Shown here: positions 1-7,860 of the stretch, one piece after another
Layout: every line of letters begins with the position of its first letter
Position numbering within the stretch: position 1 is the stretch's first letter
Origin: an uncultured Alistipes sp.
GTDB taxonomy: Bacteria; Bacteroidota; Bacteroidia; Bacteroidales; Rikenellaceae
DNA length: 24,571 nt
NCBI GenBank assembly: GCA_958449275.1
Contig: CAUDHE010000035.1
Coordinates: forward strand, 1 to 24,571
Direction of reading: 5' to 3'
The notes under the pieces: model-generated
What the model was told of the DNA's origin: nothing
The model's input: only the letters and a program-made list of their open reading frames with translations
Database searches by the model: none
Program-made: the position numbers and the translations under genes

Positions 1-653
1 GTAATCATCTTGTCCTTAGTGGCGAAGCTGAGCGATGCCGTGCCTGTCTCGGCACCCGCAGCGTCGTAGCCCGTGGCATGGATCAATATCTCGTCACCTT
101 CGGCCAATGCGGGCGAGTGGGGATTTCCGTTACGCATCACATTGAGGATGTAGCATGTCGAATTCACATAGCAACCCTTTATCGTGCGGGCCTTGCCGTC
201 GGCGAACTCCAGCGTGGGACGATTGTCGCGTGAGTCGTCGACGTTGCCGAAGCCTACGAGGAAGTTGTCCGAGCCGTTATGGCCGCCGCCTTTCACCGCG
301 TCGGCGTTGTTTGCGTTGTATACATACAGATCGAAGGAGTAATCGCCGAACTTGGCTTCGTCTTTTGAGTTGTACGACGACACGATCCATCCGCCGCCGA
401 AGAATTTGCCGTAGCCGTAATCGGTGAAGATGGGAGTCGACGACAGCGAGGTTTCGGCGTCCTGCCAAACGTAATTCTCGGTGGCGACGTCGCCCGTGTA
501 GGTCTTGCCTGTCGTAGCGGCGACGTAGGGAGTCCACGCTGTTCCCTCGAAAGTTACGGTGGCGACTTTGACGCGGTCTTCGTTGCTGTCCGAACAAGCC
601 GTGGCCAAGGCTGCTGCGGCCAGCAACACGGCTAATGATTTGATTGTTTTCAT
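1..653 (-). CDS. DUF4465-type surface lipoprotein, 3' end cut by the window
   Basis: The minus-strand reading frame opens with ATG at 653 and stays open to base 1, giving about 217 residues with the C-terminus outside the window. It starts with a lipoprotein signal (MKTIKSLAVLLAAAALATAC), followed by an acid-rich stretch (SDSNED) that fits Bacteroidetes export to the cell surface. The body has many Trp/Tyr/Gly residues, with GGGWIVSSYN and GGGHNGSDNFLVGFG segments, then a conserved FADG...GCYVNSTCY stretch. These resemble DUF4465 proteins, which in gut Bacteroidetes often sit in cobalamin-uptake loci beside a BtuB-type receptor. A cobalamin riboswitch lies about 200 nt upstream on the same strand, so I infer a surface B12-binding or uptake accessory protein. 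The family call is from memory of motifs; a B12 role rests mainly on the riboswitch. A btuB-like gene may lie just beyond base 1. Confidence 0.78.
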   Translation of the reverse strand, partial: MKTIKSLAVLLAAAALATACSDSNEDRVKVATVTFEGTAWTPYVAATTGKTYTGDVATENYVWQDAETSLSSTPIFTDYGYGKFFGGGWIVSSYNSKDEAKFGDYSFDLYVYNANNADAVKGGGHNGSDNFLVGFGNVDDSRDNRPTLEFADGKARTIKGCYVNSTCYILNVMRNGNPHSPALAEGDEILIHATGYDAAGAETGTASLSFATKDKMI

Positions 654-854
654 CTTTCAGATATTTAATGGTTTGTAAAATGTCGGGGCCCGCGTCGCCT
701 TTCCCGCGGCGCATTCGGAACGAGGCGCCTGCACGCGGACGTATTGCCGCGGACTGCATGCGGGAATGTCGCGACGCGACCTGTCTGCTTATCGTTAAAC
801 GGATTTCTCTCGTCACGCACGCACATCCCGTTCGCCGCAGGTTCGTACTCGCGC
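654..854 (-). other. Leader between cobalamin riboswitch and lipoprotein start
   Basis: About 200 nt separate the riboswitch from the ATG at 653. I see no gene. The stretch holds several GC-rich inverted repeats, such as GTCGCGTCGCGAC near 768-780 and a CCGCG/CGCGG pair near 690-710, but no obvious hairpin plus U-tract. The switching mechanism (termination or translation control) therefore cannot be read directly. Confidence 0.4.
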
Positions 855-1056
855 TTGCGCCGCAACGGCAGGTCTTCTGACTCGCTCCGAACGCAGCACC
901 TTCCCGATCCGACGATCAGTGGTTGAGAGAGCTTGCGTTCGTGTCCGCCGTGGCGGAGGAGCTTACAGCAGCGGGAACTGTACGGGATTTCCACCCGTTT
1001 CCCTTTTCATCTCGCGATCGGCGACGCCGACCGAATGGAGAACCGTTGCGGCGCAA
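855..1056 (-). promoter_or_regulatory. Cobalamin (B12) riboswitch
   Basis: Read on the minus strand, the class I cobalamin aptamer signatures appear in order. They are GGTGGAAATCCC (995-984), CCGCTGCTGTAAGC (about 974-961), CCACTGATC (922-914), and the B12 box GAGTCAGAAGACCTGCC (883-867). The ends can close in a perfect 14-bp P1 helix between TTGCGCCGCAACGG (1056-1043) and CCGTTGCGGCGCAA (868-855). If transcription starts near 1050, only the inner part of this helix is transcribed. Such switches normally lower expression of B12 uptake genes when cobalamin is plentiful. The next gene on the strand is the DUF4465 lipoprotein. Confidence 0.95.
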
Positions 1057-1084
1057 AGATATGTTTTTTCGGTAATTCGGCAAA
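1054..1084 (-). promoter_or_regulatory. Bacteroidetes-type promoter of the B12-regulated unit
   Basis: On the minus strand a -33 TTTG (1084-1081) is followed, after exactly 19 nt, by TATCTTTG (1061-1054). This matches the Bacteroidetes consensus TTTG/TAnnTTTG. The start would fall near 1050, so the -7 box overlaps the outer part of the potential P1 helix of the riboswitch. Confidence 0.75.
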
Positions 1085-1197
1085 AGGGAAGCGGCAAAAA
1101 AACATGCCGCCCGCAGATGTCTGTCCGCAAATGCTTCCGCCGTTTCCGCATTTGCGGCTCGGCGGAAACGTTTCCGATTGCAGTCCGAAATTGCGTG
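1085..1197. other. Intergenic hairpins between xerD end and the B12 promoter
   Basis: No gene is seen here. CCGCAAATGC (1125-1134) pairs with GCATTTGCGG (1148-1157). CGTTTCCG (1141-1148) can instead pair with CGGAAACG (1163-1170), so the two helices compete. GCGGCA/TGCCGC (1091-1096 with 1105-1110) encloses an A-run. One of these may end xerD transcription on the minus strand, although none has a clean U-tract after the stem. Confidence 0.4.
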
Positions 1198-2097
1198 TCA
1201 GGGCAATTGCATGTGGGTCTCCAAGGTTTCGCGCAGGTGCGACGAATCGAGATGGGTATAGATTTCGGTGGTGAGAATATTCTCGTGGCCCAGCAGCTCC
1301 TGCACTTGGCGTATGTTCGCACCGCCTTCGAGCAGATGGGTGGCGAAAGAGTGGCGGAAAGTATGGGGGCTTATCTTCTTGTCGATGCCCGCACGCAGAG
1401 CCGCCTGCTTTATTATGGTGAAGATCATCACCCGCGTGAGGCGCGTGCCGCGATTGTTGAGGAACAGTGTAGCGTCGTTTCGTCGCCCCTCATTGCGCGT
1501 CTCCAAATAGAGCTGTATGCGGTCGCGGGCTATGCCGCTAACGGGTATCAGCCTCTGCTTGTCGCCCTTGCCGATTACGCGTATGTAGCCTTCGCCGAAA
1601 AAGAGGTCGCCGATCTTCAGGTCGCACAACTCCGACACTCGCACGCCGCACGAATACAGCACCTCGAGTATGGCCCGATCGCGCAGCCCTTTGGGGGTAG
1701 AGGGATCGATGGAACCTATCAGTCGGTCGATCTCGTCGACGCTCAGCGTATCGGGCAGTTTGCGTCCCGCTTTCGGCGTTTCGACCATCTCGGCGGGCGA
1801 CGAATCGATCATGTCGTTAAGGAGCATGAAATTGAAAAAGCTCTTGATGCCGCTCAGATTGCGGGCCTGCGAACTCTTTTCGCGACCGACGTCATAAAGT
1901 CGAGACATGTAGCGTTCGATCATGTTGCGCTCGACCTTGCGCGGCGGTACGTCGTAATGAAACAGAACGAAATGGGCGAAGTGCTCCAGATCGCGCATGT
2001 AGGATTCTATTGTGTTGCGCGAGAGATGCTTTTCCAACAACATGTAGGTGCGATAGCGGCGCGAGATTTCCACCCATTTATTCTTAGATTCTGCCAT
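1198..2097 (-). CDS. xerD: Tyrosine recombinase XerD
   Basis: A 299-residue tyrosine recombinase. It acts with XerC at dif to resolve chromosome dimers during cell division. The N-terminal SAM-like DNA-binding region is about residues 10-100 and the catalytic domain about 115-299. All catalytic residues are visible: R153 in GVRVSEL, K177 in the GKGDK hairpin, H245 and R248 in HTFRH, H271 in LGHENI, and the nucleophile Y280 in EIYTH. Length and motif spacing are those of chromosomal XerD rather than a phage or conjugative integrase. It is divergent from prmA with 48 nt between the two ATGs. I assign D rather than C from overall resemblance and because a second, XerC-like gene lies at 9717-10649; the C/D labels could be swapped. 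Confidence 0.9.
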   Translation of the reverse strand: MAESKNKWVEISRRYRTYMLLEKHLSRNTIESYMRDLEHFAHFVLFHYDVPPRKVERNMIERYMSRLYDVGREKSSQARNLSGIKSFFNFMLLNDMIDSSPAEMVETPKAGRKLPDTLSVDEIDRLIGSIDPSTPKGLRDRAILEVLYSCGVRVSELCDLKIGDLFFGEGYIRVIGKGDKQRLIPVSGIARDRIQLYLETRNEGRRNDATLFLNNRGTRLTRVMIFTIIKQAALRAGIDKKISPHTFRHSFATHLLEGGANIRQVQELLGHENILTTEIYTHLDSSHLRETLETHMQLP

Positions 2098-2105
2098 ATT
2101 CTTTC

Positions 2106-2128
2106 TAACTTTGTCTGCCGCGAAGATA
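2106..2128. promoter_or_regulatory. Overlapping divergent -7 boxes for xerD and prmA
   Basis: TAACTTTG (2106-2113, plus strand) matches TAnnTTTG and would serve prmA. On the minus strand TATCTTCG (2128-2121), one mismatch from consensus, would serve xerD. Good -33 boxes are not evident for either, so this is a moderate call based on position and the -7 motifs. Confidence 0.45.
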
Positions 2129-2145
2129 ATGAAATTTTACATAAT

Positions 2146-2985
2146 ATGAATTACGTGGAGTTGGATATGTCGGTCGGCGATGACGTGCGCGCCGAGATCG
2201 TGACCGCGTTGTTGAGCGATCTGCCGTTCGAGGCTTTCGAGACGGTCGACGGCCGTCTGAAGGCCTACGTCGCGCAAGCGAACTATGCCGTCTGTCGTGC
2301 CGAGGCGGTTGCGATTCTGGATGCAGCAGGGGTGACCGACCGCCGCGAGCGCGAGATCGAGCAACAGAATTGGAATGCCGCGTGGGAGAGCGATTTCGAG
2401 CCCGTGGAGGTGGCGGGAGAGATTCCCGTGCGTATACGCGCACCGCACCATGCTCCGTCGGAGGAGGGAGTGATGGATGTGACGGTCGCGCCGCGAATGT
2501 CGTTCGGAACGGGGCACCATGTCACCACGGCCCTGATGACGAGTACGATAACGTCGATGGGTGTCGGCGGGTTATGCGGGCTGGACATGGGTTGCGGCAC
2601 GGGAGTGCTGGCAATCGTGGCGGTGAAGTGCGGTGCGGAGCATATGACGGCCGCAGACACCGACGAATGGGCCTGCGAGAGTTGCCGCGAGAGCGCGGAG
2701 TTAAACGGCGCGGCGGATCGCATAGAGGTCGTATGCGGGTCGATGGGCGACGTGGCGGCACGACGGTTCGACTTCATTCTGGCCAACATCAACCGTAACA
2801 TTTTACTCGACATGATGCCGATGTTTGCCGAGGCCTTGCCGACGGGCGGCCGCTGCGCGATGAGCGGATTCCTGACATGCGACGCGGCGGCGATAAAGGA
2901 GGCCGCACGGCATTACGGCATGGAATGCGAATCGGAGATATCGAAAGACGGATGGGCCGCCACGATGTGCAGAAAAGTAAAATAA
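2146..2985 (+). CDS. prmA: Ribosomal protein L11 methyltransferase PrmA
   Basis: A 279-residue SAM-dependent methyltransferase that methylates ribosomal protein L11 in the cytoplasm. The N-terminal substrate-recognition region (about 1-100) is followed by a Rossmann-type domain. Family motifs are PRMSFGTGHHVTT (117-129), the SAM loop LDMGCGTGVLAI (146-157), acidic residues near D171/D173, and ANINRNIL (213-220). The open frame extends upstream to 919, but it runs antisense through xerD there. I chose the ATG at 2146 because family homology begins at it and a -7 box lies just upstream. The stop overlaps the next start as TAATG. Confidence 0.93.
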   Translation: MNYVELDMSVGDDVRAEIVTALLSDLPFEAFETVDGRLKAYVAQANYAVCRAEAVAILDAAGVTDRREREIEQQNWNAAWESDFEPVEVAGEIPVRIRAPHHAPSEEGVMDVTVAPRMSFGTGHHVTTALMTSTITSMGVGGLCGLDMGCGTGVLAIVAVKCGAEHMTAADTDEWACESCRESAELNGAADRIEVVCGSMGDVAARRFDFILANINRNILLDMMPMFAEALPTGGRCAMSGFLTCDAAAIKEAARHYGMECESEISKDGWAATMCRKVK

Positions 2986-3623
2986 TGCCCGAGAGCATTA
3001 TAAACCCGAAAGAATACATGACGATATTACCTGTTTCATATATGGGATCGGCGGAGTACTTCGCGCGGCTGCTGCGCGAGGAGTGCGTGATCGATTTGGG
3101 CGAACACTACGTGAAACGTTCTGTGCGCAACCGCGCCTCGATCCTCTCGGCCAACGGCGTGATGCGGCTCACGGTACATGTGGTGAACGGCAATCGGCCC
3201 TGTCGACCCGTGCGAGATGTGGAGATCGACTACTCCAAGCGATGGCAGCATCAGCATTGGATCTCGATCGTGTCGGCCTACAAATCGTCGCCCTATTTCG
3301 ACCACTATGCGGAGCATATCGAACCTTTCTACCGCCGCCGTTGGCGTTGGCTGGTCGACTACGACATGGAGTATACGCATACTCTTCTGCGCCTGCTCGG
3401 CTCTTCGATCGTGCCGCGCGTGTCGGAAAGCTACGTCGAGGCTGCGGCCGGCGATCTCGACCTTCGCGCCGAGCGAGAAGAAGGCTCGACCTTCACGGCC
3501 GAGCCTTACGTTCAGGTCTTTTCCGACCGTATGCCTTTCGCGCCCAATCTTTCGACGCTCGATCTTCTGATGTGCGAGGGGCCCTCGGCTATTGACGCTG
3601 TTTTAATGCGTTGCCGATTATGA
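2985..3623 (+). CDS. WbqC-family protein
   Basis: A 212-residue WbqC-like protein. The N-terminal pattern ILPVSYMGSAEYFARLL and the later WISIVSAYKSSPYFDHY and FYRRRWRWL segments are typical of this family. It is found in some O-antigen clusters and widely in Bacteroidetes, and its biochemical role is not established. The start at 2985 overlaps the prmA stop by one base (TAATG), suggesting translational coupling. An ATG at 3018 would give the shorter N-terminus seen in many relatives. The last 35 bases overlap the end of the convergent GH2 gene. Confidence 0.85.
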   Translation: MPESIINPKEYMTILPVSYMGSAEYFARLLREECVIDLGEHYVKRSVRNRASILSANGVMRLTVHVVNGNRPCRPVRDVEIDYSKRWQHQHWISIVSAYKSSPYFDHYAEHIEPFYRRRWRWLVDYDMEYTHTLLRLLGSSIVPRVSESYVEAAAGDLDLRAEREEGSTFTAEPYVQVFSDRMPFAPNLSTLDLLMCEGPSAIDAVLMRCRL

Positions 3624-5589
3624 TCGTCTCCGAATCGCTCAAATCTCCCGCCGACACGACCACGTTGTTACGGCCCGTCATGACCACCGAGTCCGATATG
3701 AACTGACACGGAGCATACTCTCTGACGCGCACCGTATCCTTGTTCACCGTCAGCACGGGAGCCTCGGGCGCCGACGAGTAGAATTTCACCTGCTGGACCG
3801 CATCCTGACGCACGTTGCGCCGCTTCTCCGTTATGTGTAACGTGGGGCTTTGTTCGTTCCACAGCGCGCGGTAGAGGTAATAGGCATCCTTCTGATCCTT
3901 GCGGTCGAACGTGACGAGTCCCGTGCGCGATATGCCGTCGGTGTGGCGCACCGAGCCGAATTCGAACATGTTGTTGATCCATACGCCCCAGAATTGGGTG
4001 TCGCCCGTCAGATTGCGCGCATAGCCCTCGTGGAACTCCGTGAGCCAGCGTTCGGGCTGCCAGCGCGGATCCATGCGGGCGGGCTTCATCGCATTGTCGG
4101 TCTGCTGATCGATCGATCCGCTTTCTCCGTATGCTATGGCCGACCGCAACTGGCTCCAATCCTTGCGGAGCTTCTCGCGCCAGATGTTCAGATCCTCTAT
4201 CGTGCCGCGCTCCCAACCCAGATTCTGCTGCCATACGATCAGGTCGGGAACGAAATTGATGTCGCCGTCCTGATTGCTGCATGCCACCGTGGGACGCGTG
4301 GCATCCAACTGCTTGGCTTCCGAATTGAGACGGCGCACGTAGTCGAGCACGTTATCGCCGCGCATCCAGATGAGCGAGTAAATGCCCCACATCACCACCG
4401 ACGGGTGGTTGTAATTCTGCACTATCGTCTCGCGGAGCTGTTGCAGACCGTTATCCTTGAACTTGTCGGTGGCGTAATAGAACACGTCGCTCAGGAACGG
4501 GGCGCGCGTGAAGGGCGTGTCGATCCACACCAGCATGCCGTTTTGGTCGCAGCAGTCGTAGAGATACTGCGCATGGGGCGCGGTGGCCGAACGTATGGCG
4601 TTGGCTCCTATGTCGCGTATCTGCTGCATGTCCTCGTCGTAGTGGCGCGTGCGCAGAGCGTTGGCTATGGCGGCGCGGTCGTGGTAGAGCGTCACGCCGC
4701 GTACGGGGATCTTCCGACCGTTGATCGTCAACCCCTCGGCGGGTGTCACCTCTATCTTTCGGAATCCCGTGACGACGGTCACTTCGTCCTCTTGCTTGGG
4801 ACCTATGCCTATGGTGACGGTGTAGAGATTGGGCTCGTCGCAGCTCCACAGCAACGGCTCCTCGACGGTGAAGGGGATATCGACGGGTTTGCCGGGTTCT
4901 ATGCGGCCCTTGAGATAGCGCGTATACACGGCGTCGCCCTGCGGGCTGCGCACCGTGACGGCCAGATCGCACGCCTTGTCGACCGTCGAGGTCACCCACA
5001 CCGAAGCCGTGGCCTCGACCAACCCGTCGGCAATGTTGTTTTGGTGGATAAGCACACCGTCCGAACCGTAGTAGAGCGGCGATATGGTGGTCTGCTCGGT
5101 CACGATCAACTCCACGTCGCGGTAGATGCCGCCGTAGAAATTCACCTCCGACGATGTGGGCAGTATGTCGTTCTGGTAGGAGTTGCTCACCGTCACCATC
5201 ACCGAGTTGTTGGCGCCGAATTGCACGAATTGCGTGATTTCGAACGTGAAAGCCGTCCATCCGCCGCGATGCTCGCCCGCATGATGGCCGTTGACGAACA
5301 CGTCGGCCACATTTTGCACGCCGTAGAACTTCAGGAACAGGCGTTTGCCCGACCAATCGGCGGGGATGTACATGTCGCGCAGATAATTGGCCGTGGTTTG
5401 CAGATAGTTGCCGCTGCCGGCCAGCGCATCGAGATTCCATGTGTGTGGCAGCGATATGTGGCGGGCATAGTCGCTGCTGGTCTCCAGCTTGAAGAAGAAC
5501 TGCCAGTTGTCGTTGAGCGAATATGTGGCGCGGGCGCGAGCCGACGCGCATGCGGCTATGAGCAGAATGGCGATGATGTAACGCTTCAT
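3589..5589 (-). CDS. Secreted GH2-like protein lacking consensus catalytic residues
   Basis: A 666-residue protein with the full glycoside hydrolase 2 layout. It has an N-terminal signal, a sugar-binding jelly-roll (about 25-180, with VFVNGHHAGEHRGGWTAF), an Ig-like domain (about 185-295), and a TIM barrel from about 300 (GFRKIEVT, then GVTLYHDR). The acid/base motif, normally NHPSxxxWGxxNE, reads NHPSVVMWGIYSL, so S405-L406 replace Asn-Glu. The nucleophile motif, normally SEYGAGGSI, reads IAYGESGSI, with Ala486 in place of Glu and a Glu at 489. Elsewhere in the barrel the expected AEIPF is IDTPF. I infer a pseudoenzyme, perhaps a glycan-binding protein, or an atypical mechanism using E489. 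The start at 5589 gives a clean signal peptide; an in-frame ATG at 5640 adds an unlikely charged leader. A possible lipobox (IAAC, Cys14) makes lipidation possible. No SusC/SusD pair is adjacent. Confidence 0.85.
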   Translation of the reverse strand: MKRYIIAILLIAACASARARATYSLNDNWQFFFKLETSSDYARHISLPHTWNLDALAGSGNYLQTTANYLRDMYIPADWSGKRLFLKFYGVQNVADVFVNGHHAGEHRGGWTAFTFEITQFVQFGANNSVMVTVSNSYQNDILPTSSEVNFYGGIYRDVELIVTEQTTISPLYYGSDGVLIHQNNIADGLVEATASVWVTSTVDKACDLAVTVRSPQGDAVYTRYLKGRIEPGKPVDIPFTVEEPLLWSCDEPNLYTVTIGIGPKQEDEVTVVTGFRKIEVTPAEGLTINGRKIPVRGVTLYHDRAAIANALRTRHYDEDMQQIRDIGANAIRSATAPHAQYLYDCCDQNGMLVWIDTPFTRAPFLSDVFYYATDKFKDNGLQQLRETIVQNYNHPSVVMWGIYSLIWMRGDNVLDYVRRLNSEAKQLDATRPTVACSNQDGDINFVPDLIVWQQNLGWERGTIEDLNIWREKLRKDWSQLRSAIAYGESGSIDQQTDNAMKPARMDPRWQPERWLTEFHEGYARNLTGDTQFWGVWINNMFEFGSVRHTDGISRTGLVTFDRKDQKDAYYLYRALWNEQSPTLHITEKRRNVRQDAVQQVKFYSSAPEAPVLTVNKDTVRVREYAPCQFISDSVVMTGRNNVVVSAGDLSDSETIIIGNALKQRQ

Positions 5590-5674
5590 AACGAATGGTT
5601 TTTCGCGCTCGCACTTGCCGTCCGACGTGGCGCGAACCATGCGGCGCGGCCGATCCGAGCGGTGTTTGTTATTG

Positions 5675-5712
5675 CAAATATAGACATAATCAAAAAAATT
5701 ATGCTAACTTCG
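5675..5712. promoter_or_regulatory. Divergent promoter region for the GH2-like gene and cvpA
   Basis: On the minus strand TATATTTG (5682-5675) matches the -7 consensus for the GH2-like gene. A weak TTAG at 5707-5704 lies 21 nt upstream. On the plus strand TAACTTCG (5705-5712) is a one-mismatch -7 box for the cvpA unit, without a clear -33 partner. The spacer is AT-rich against a GC-rich background. Confidence 0.45.
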
Positions 5713-5765
5713 TGCAATATTTTGCTTCGCGCGCACGGTTTGGCGCGAAATCATGCGATAATGTT

Positions 5766-6251
5766 ATGAATGTTTTCGATATCATACTTTGTCTCGCGCT
5801 CGCATGGGCCGTATTCAACGGGTGGCGACGCGGGTTTCTGTTGCAGATGCTGTCGCTGGTGGCCGTAGTGGCGGCGTTTTATCTGTCGGTGAAATACGGA
5901 GCGGCATTGGGCCGCGCCGTCGGCATGGACGAAGGGGCCGCCGTGGCGGGATTCCTCATCATATTCGTCGCGGCGCTGGTCGGCATAAGCGTCGTCGGCC
6001 ATCTGATGCGGGCGGTGTTCCGTTTCGCGGGGTTGGGGGTGATCGACACTCTGTTCGGAGTGATCTTCTCGGTAGTCAAGATACTGCTGGTGGTCAGTGT
6101 GTTGTTCGCAGGCTTCGATGCGCTCAACCGCAATTTCGATCTGGCGTCGCAACAGACGGTCGAGGAGTCGCGCTGGTTCCGCCCCGTGGCGGGACTTTCG
6201 GATAAGCTGACTCCCTTTTTCGAGGAGTTGAAAAGCCGTATAAACGACTGA
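5766..6251 (+). CDS. CvpA family membrane protein
   Basis: A 161-residue integral inner-membrane protein of the CvpA (colicin V production) family. Hydrophobic segments fall at about residues 4-20, 27-45, 60-80 and 95-115. They include the GWRRGFLLQMLSLV and GLGVIDTLFGVIFSVVKILL patterns typical of the family. The end is soluble and charged. The frame opens earlier, at 5595, but the family N-terminus (MNVFDIILCLALAWAVFNGW) begins at 5766. The stop lies 3 nt before rsgA, so the two are probably co-transcribed. The precise function of Bacteroidetes CvpA proteins is not settled. Confidence 0.85.
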   Translation: MNVFDIILCLALAWAVFNGWRRGFLLQMLSLVAVVAAFYLSVKYGAALGRAVGMDEGAAVAGFLIIFVAALVGISVVGHLMRAVFRFAGLGVIDTLFGVIFSVVKILLVVSVLFAGFDALNRNFDLASQQTVEESRWFRPVAGLSDKLTPFFEELKSRIND

Positions 6252-6254
6252 CCT

Positions 6255-7184
6255 ATGACGGAGAAAGAATTTCACGGCACGGTGATGCGGTCGACGGGCA
6301 GCTGGTACGAAGTCCTGCGCGACGGCGAGGTTGTCAGATGCCGTATTCGCGGCAAGCTGCGCCTGAAGGGGGTGCGCTCCACCAATCCCGTAGCCGTGGG
6401 CGACTCGGTGCGGTGCGAGGCCGACGAGCAAGGCGCTTACGCGATAGCGGAGATCATGCCGCGCCGCAACTATGTGATACGCCGAGCGTCGAACCTTTCG
6501 AAAGAGTCGCACATCATAGCCGCCAACATCGATCGGGCGTTGCTCGTCACCACGCTGTTCGCACCCGTGACGGCGCCCGAGTTCATCGACCGTTTTCTGG
6601 TCACGTGCGAAGCCTACAAGGTTCCCGTGACGATACTTCTGGCCAAGGCCGATCTGGCACGCACCCGCCCCGAGACCGCCGCGGAGTTTCATAGGGTGTA
6701 CGAAGGCGCGGGATATCGCGTGATCGACGTCTCGGCCACCGAGGGCGAAGGGATTGCCGAGGTGCGCGAACTGTTGCGCGGACGAACCACCCTGCTCTCG
6801 GGTAATTCGGGCGTAGGCAAGTCGACTTTGGCTGCCGCTGTCGAGGAGGGGCTCGACATTCGCACGGGTGCCATCTCGCAGAGCCACGGCAAGGGATGCC
6901 ACACGACCACCTATTCGACCATGTATCCGCTCTCGGACGGCGGTTATCTGATCGATACCCCCGGGATCAAGGGATTCGGCCTGCTCGACATAGACGACGC
7001 CGAGCTGGCGCACTACTTTCCCGAGATGATGCGTTACCTGCCCGAGTGCCGATTCTACAACTGCTCGCACACTCACGAACCGCATTGCGCCGTGAGGGCG
7101 GCGGTGGAGCGCGGCGATATAGCCTTTTCGCGCTACGAAAGCTACCTGAAAATATTGGATGAAGATGACAAATACAGAAAATAA
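6255..7184 (+). CDS. rsgA: Ribosome small-subunit GTPase RsgA
   Basis: A 309-residue circularly permuted GTPase that checks late maturation of the 30S subunit. It has an N-terminal OB fold (about 1-70), then the permuted G motifs: G4 at 130-133, G5 near SAT (160-162), the P-loop GNSGVGKST (183-191), a HTTTYS switch (216-221), and DTPG (234-237). A C-terminal zinc site follows with C265, C270, H272 and C278. G4 reads AKAD instead of the expected NKxD, so the Asn that usually contacts guanine is Ala. It lies 3 nt after cvpA and overlaps trmH by 26 nt. Confidence 0.95.
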   Translation: MTEKEFHGTVMRSTGSWYEVLRDGEVVRCRIRGKLRLKGVRSTNPVAVGDSVRCEADEQGAYAIAEIMPRRNYVIRRASNLSKESHIIAANIDRALLVTTLFAPVTAPEFIDRFLVTCEAYKVPVTILLAKADLARTRPETAAEFHRVYEGAGYRVIDVSATEGEGIAEVRELLRGRTTLLSGNSGVGKSTLAAAVEEGLDIRTGAISQSHGKGCHTTTYSTMYPLSDGGYLIDTPGIKGFGLLDIDDAELAHYFPEMMRYLPECRFYNCSHTHEPHCAVRAAVERGDIAFSRYESYLKILDEDDKYRK

Positions 7185-7857
7185 AGGCCGCGACGCCGCG
7201 TGGTACGACGCGCGCACCCGCTACATGTCGGGATTCCTCACCGAGGAGCGGTGCGAGGTGCTGCGCCGCACGGCGTCGATGCGCACCCGATACATGACTA
7301 TACTCACCGAGAATACGTTCCACCCTCAGAACGCCAGTGCGCTGGTGCGCCATTGCGAGGCGTTCGGCTTGCAGGACCTGCACACGGTGGAGACGCTCTG
7401 CCGTTTCAATCCCAATGTCAACATCGTGCGCGGTACCGACAAATGGATCGACATAACGCGTCACGAATCTACCGCCGAGGCCGTGGCGTCGTTGCGCCGT
7501 GCGGGTTACCGCATAGTGGCTACCACGCCCCACCGTGAGAGCTGCACGCCCGAGACATTCGATGTCGCCCGCGGCCCTTTCTGTCTGGTGTTCGGTACCG
7601 AACATGCGGGGGTGTCGGATGAGATCGTGGCTTCGGCCGACGAGTTTCTGCGCATACCGATGTGCGGCATGGTCGAGAGTCTCAACGTATCGGCCTCGGC
7701 CGCCATATTGATATATATGCTGTCGCAGCGCATGCGCCTGTCGGAGGTGGACTGGATGCTGACCGAGGAGGAGCAGCGCGAGCTGTTGTTCCGCTGGACG
7801 GTGGCTTCGGTGCGTGACGGACGACGGATTCTCGAACGCGAGTTCGGGCGGGAATAG
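7159..7857 (+). CDS. trmH: TrmH/SpoU family RNA 2'-O-methyltransferase
   Basis: A 232-residue SPOUT methyltransferase, probably making Gm18 in tRNA. The three SpoU motifs are clear: motif 1 around N58, R64 and FG 69-70 (NASALVRHCEAFG), motif 2 at 145-153 (FGTEHAGVS), and motif 3 at 167-180 (PMCGMVESLNVSAS), which forms the trefoil knot and SAM site. The C-terminal extension with WTVASVRD is typical of TrmH. The start is either 7159 or the in-frame ATG at 7165; both lie inside rsgA, indicating translational coupling. Exact RNA target is inferred from the family. Confidence 0.88.
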   Translation: MKMTNTENKGRDAAWYDARTRYMSGFLTEERCEVLRRTASMRTRYMTILTENTFHPQNASALVRHCEAFGLQDLHTVETLCRFNPNVNIVRGTDKWIDITRHESTAEAVASLRRAGYRIVATTPHRESCTPETFDVARGPFCLVFGTEHAGVSDEIVASADEFLRIPMCGMVESLNVSASAAILIYMLSQRMRLSEVDWMLTEEEQRELLFRWTVASVRDGRRILEREFGRE

Positions 7858-7860
7858 CAT

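Noticed and set aside
919..2145. Long N-terminal extension of the prmA reading frame
   Set aside because: It runs antisense through the riboswitch and all of xerD. PrmA family homology begins only at 2146.
3850..5769. 639-codon plus-strand open frame opposite the GH2-like gene
   Set aside because: It is the complement of a recognisable coding sequence, has no known motifs, and reflects high GC and codon bias.
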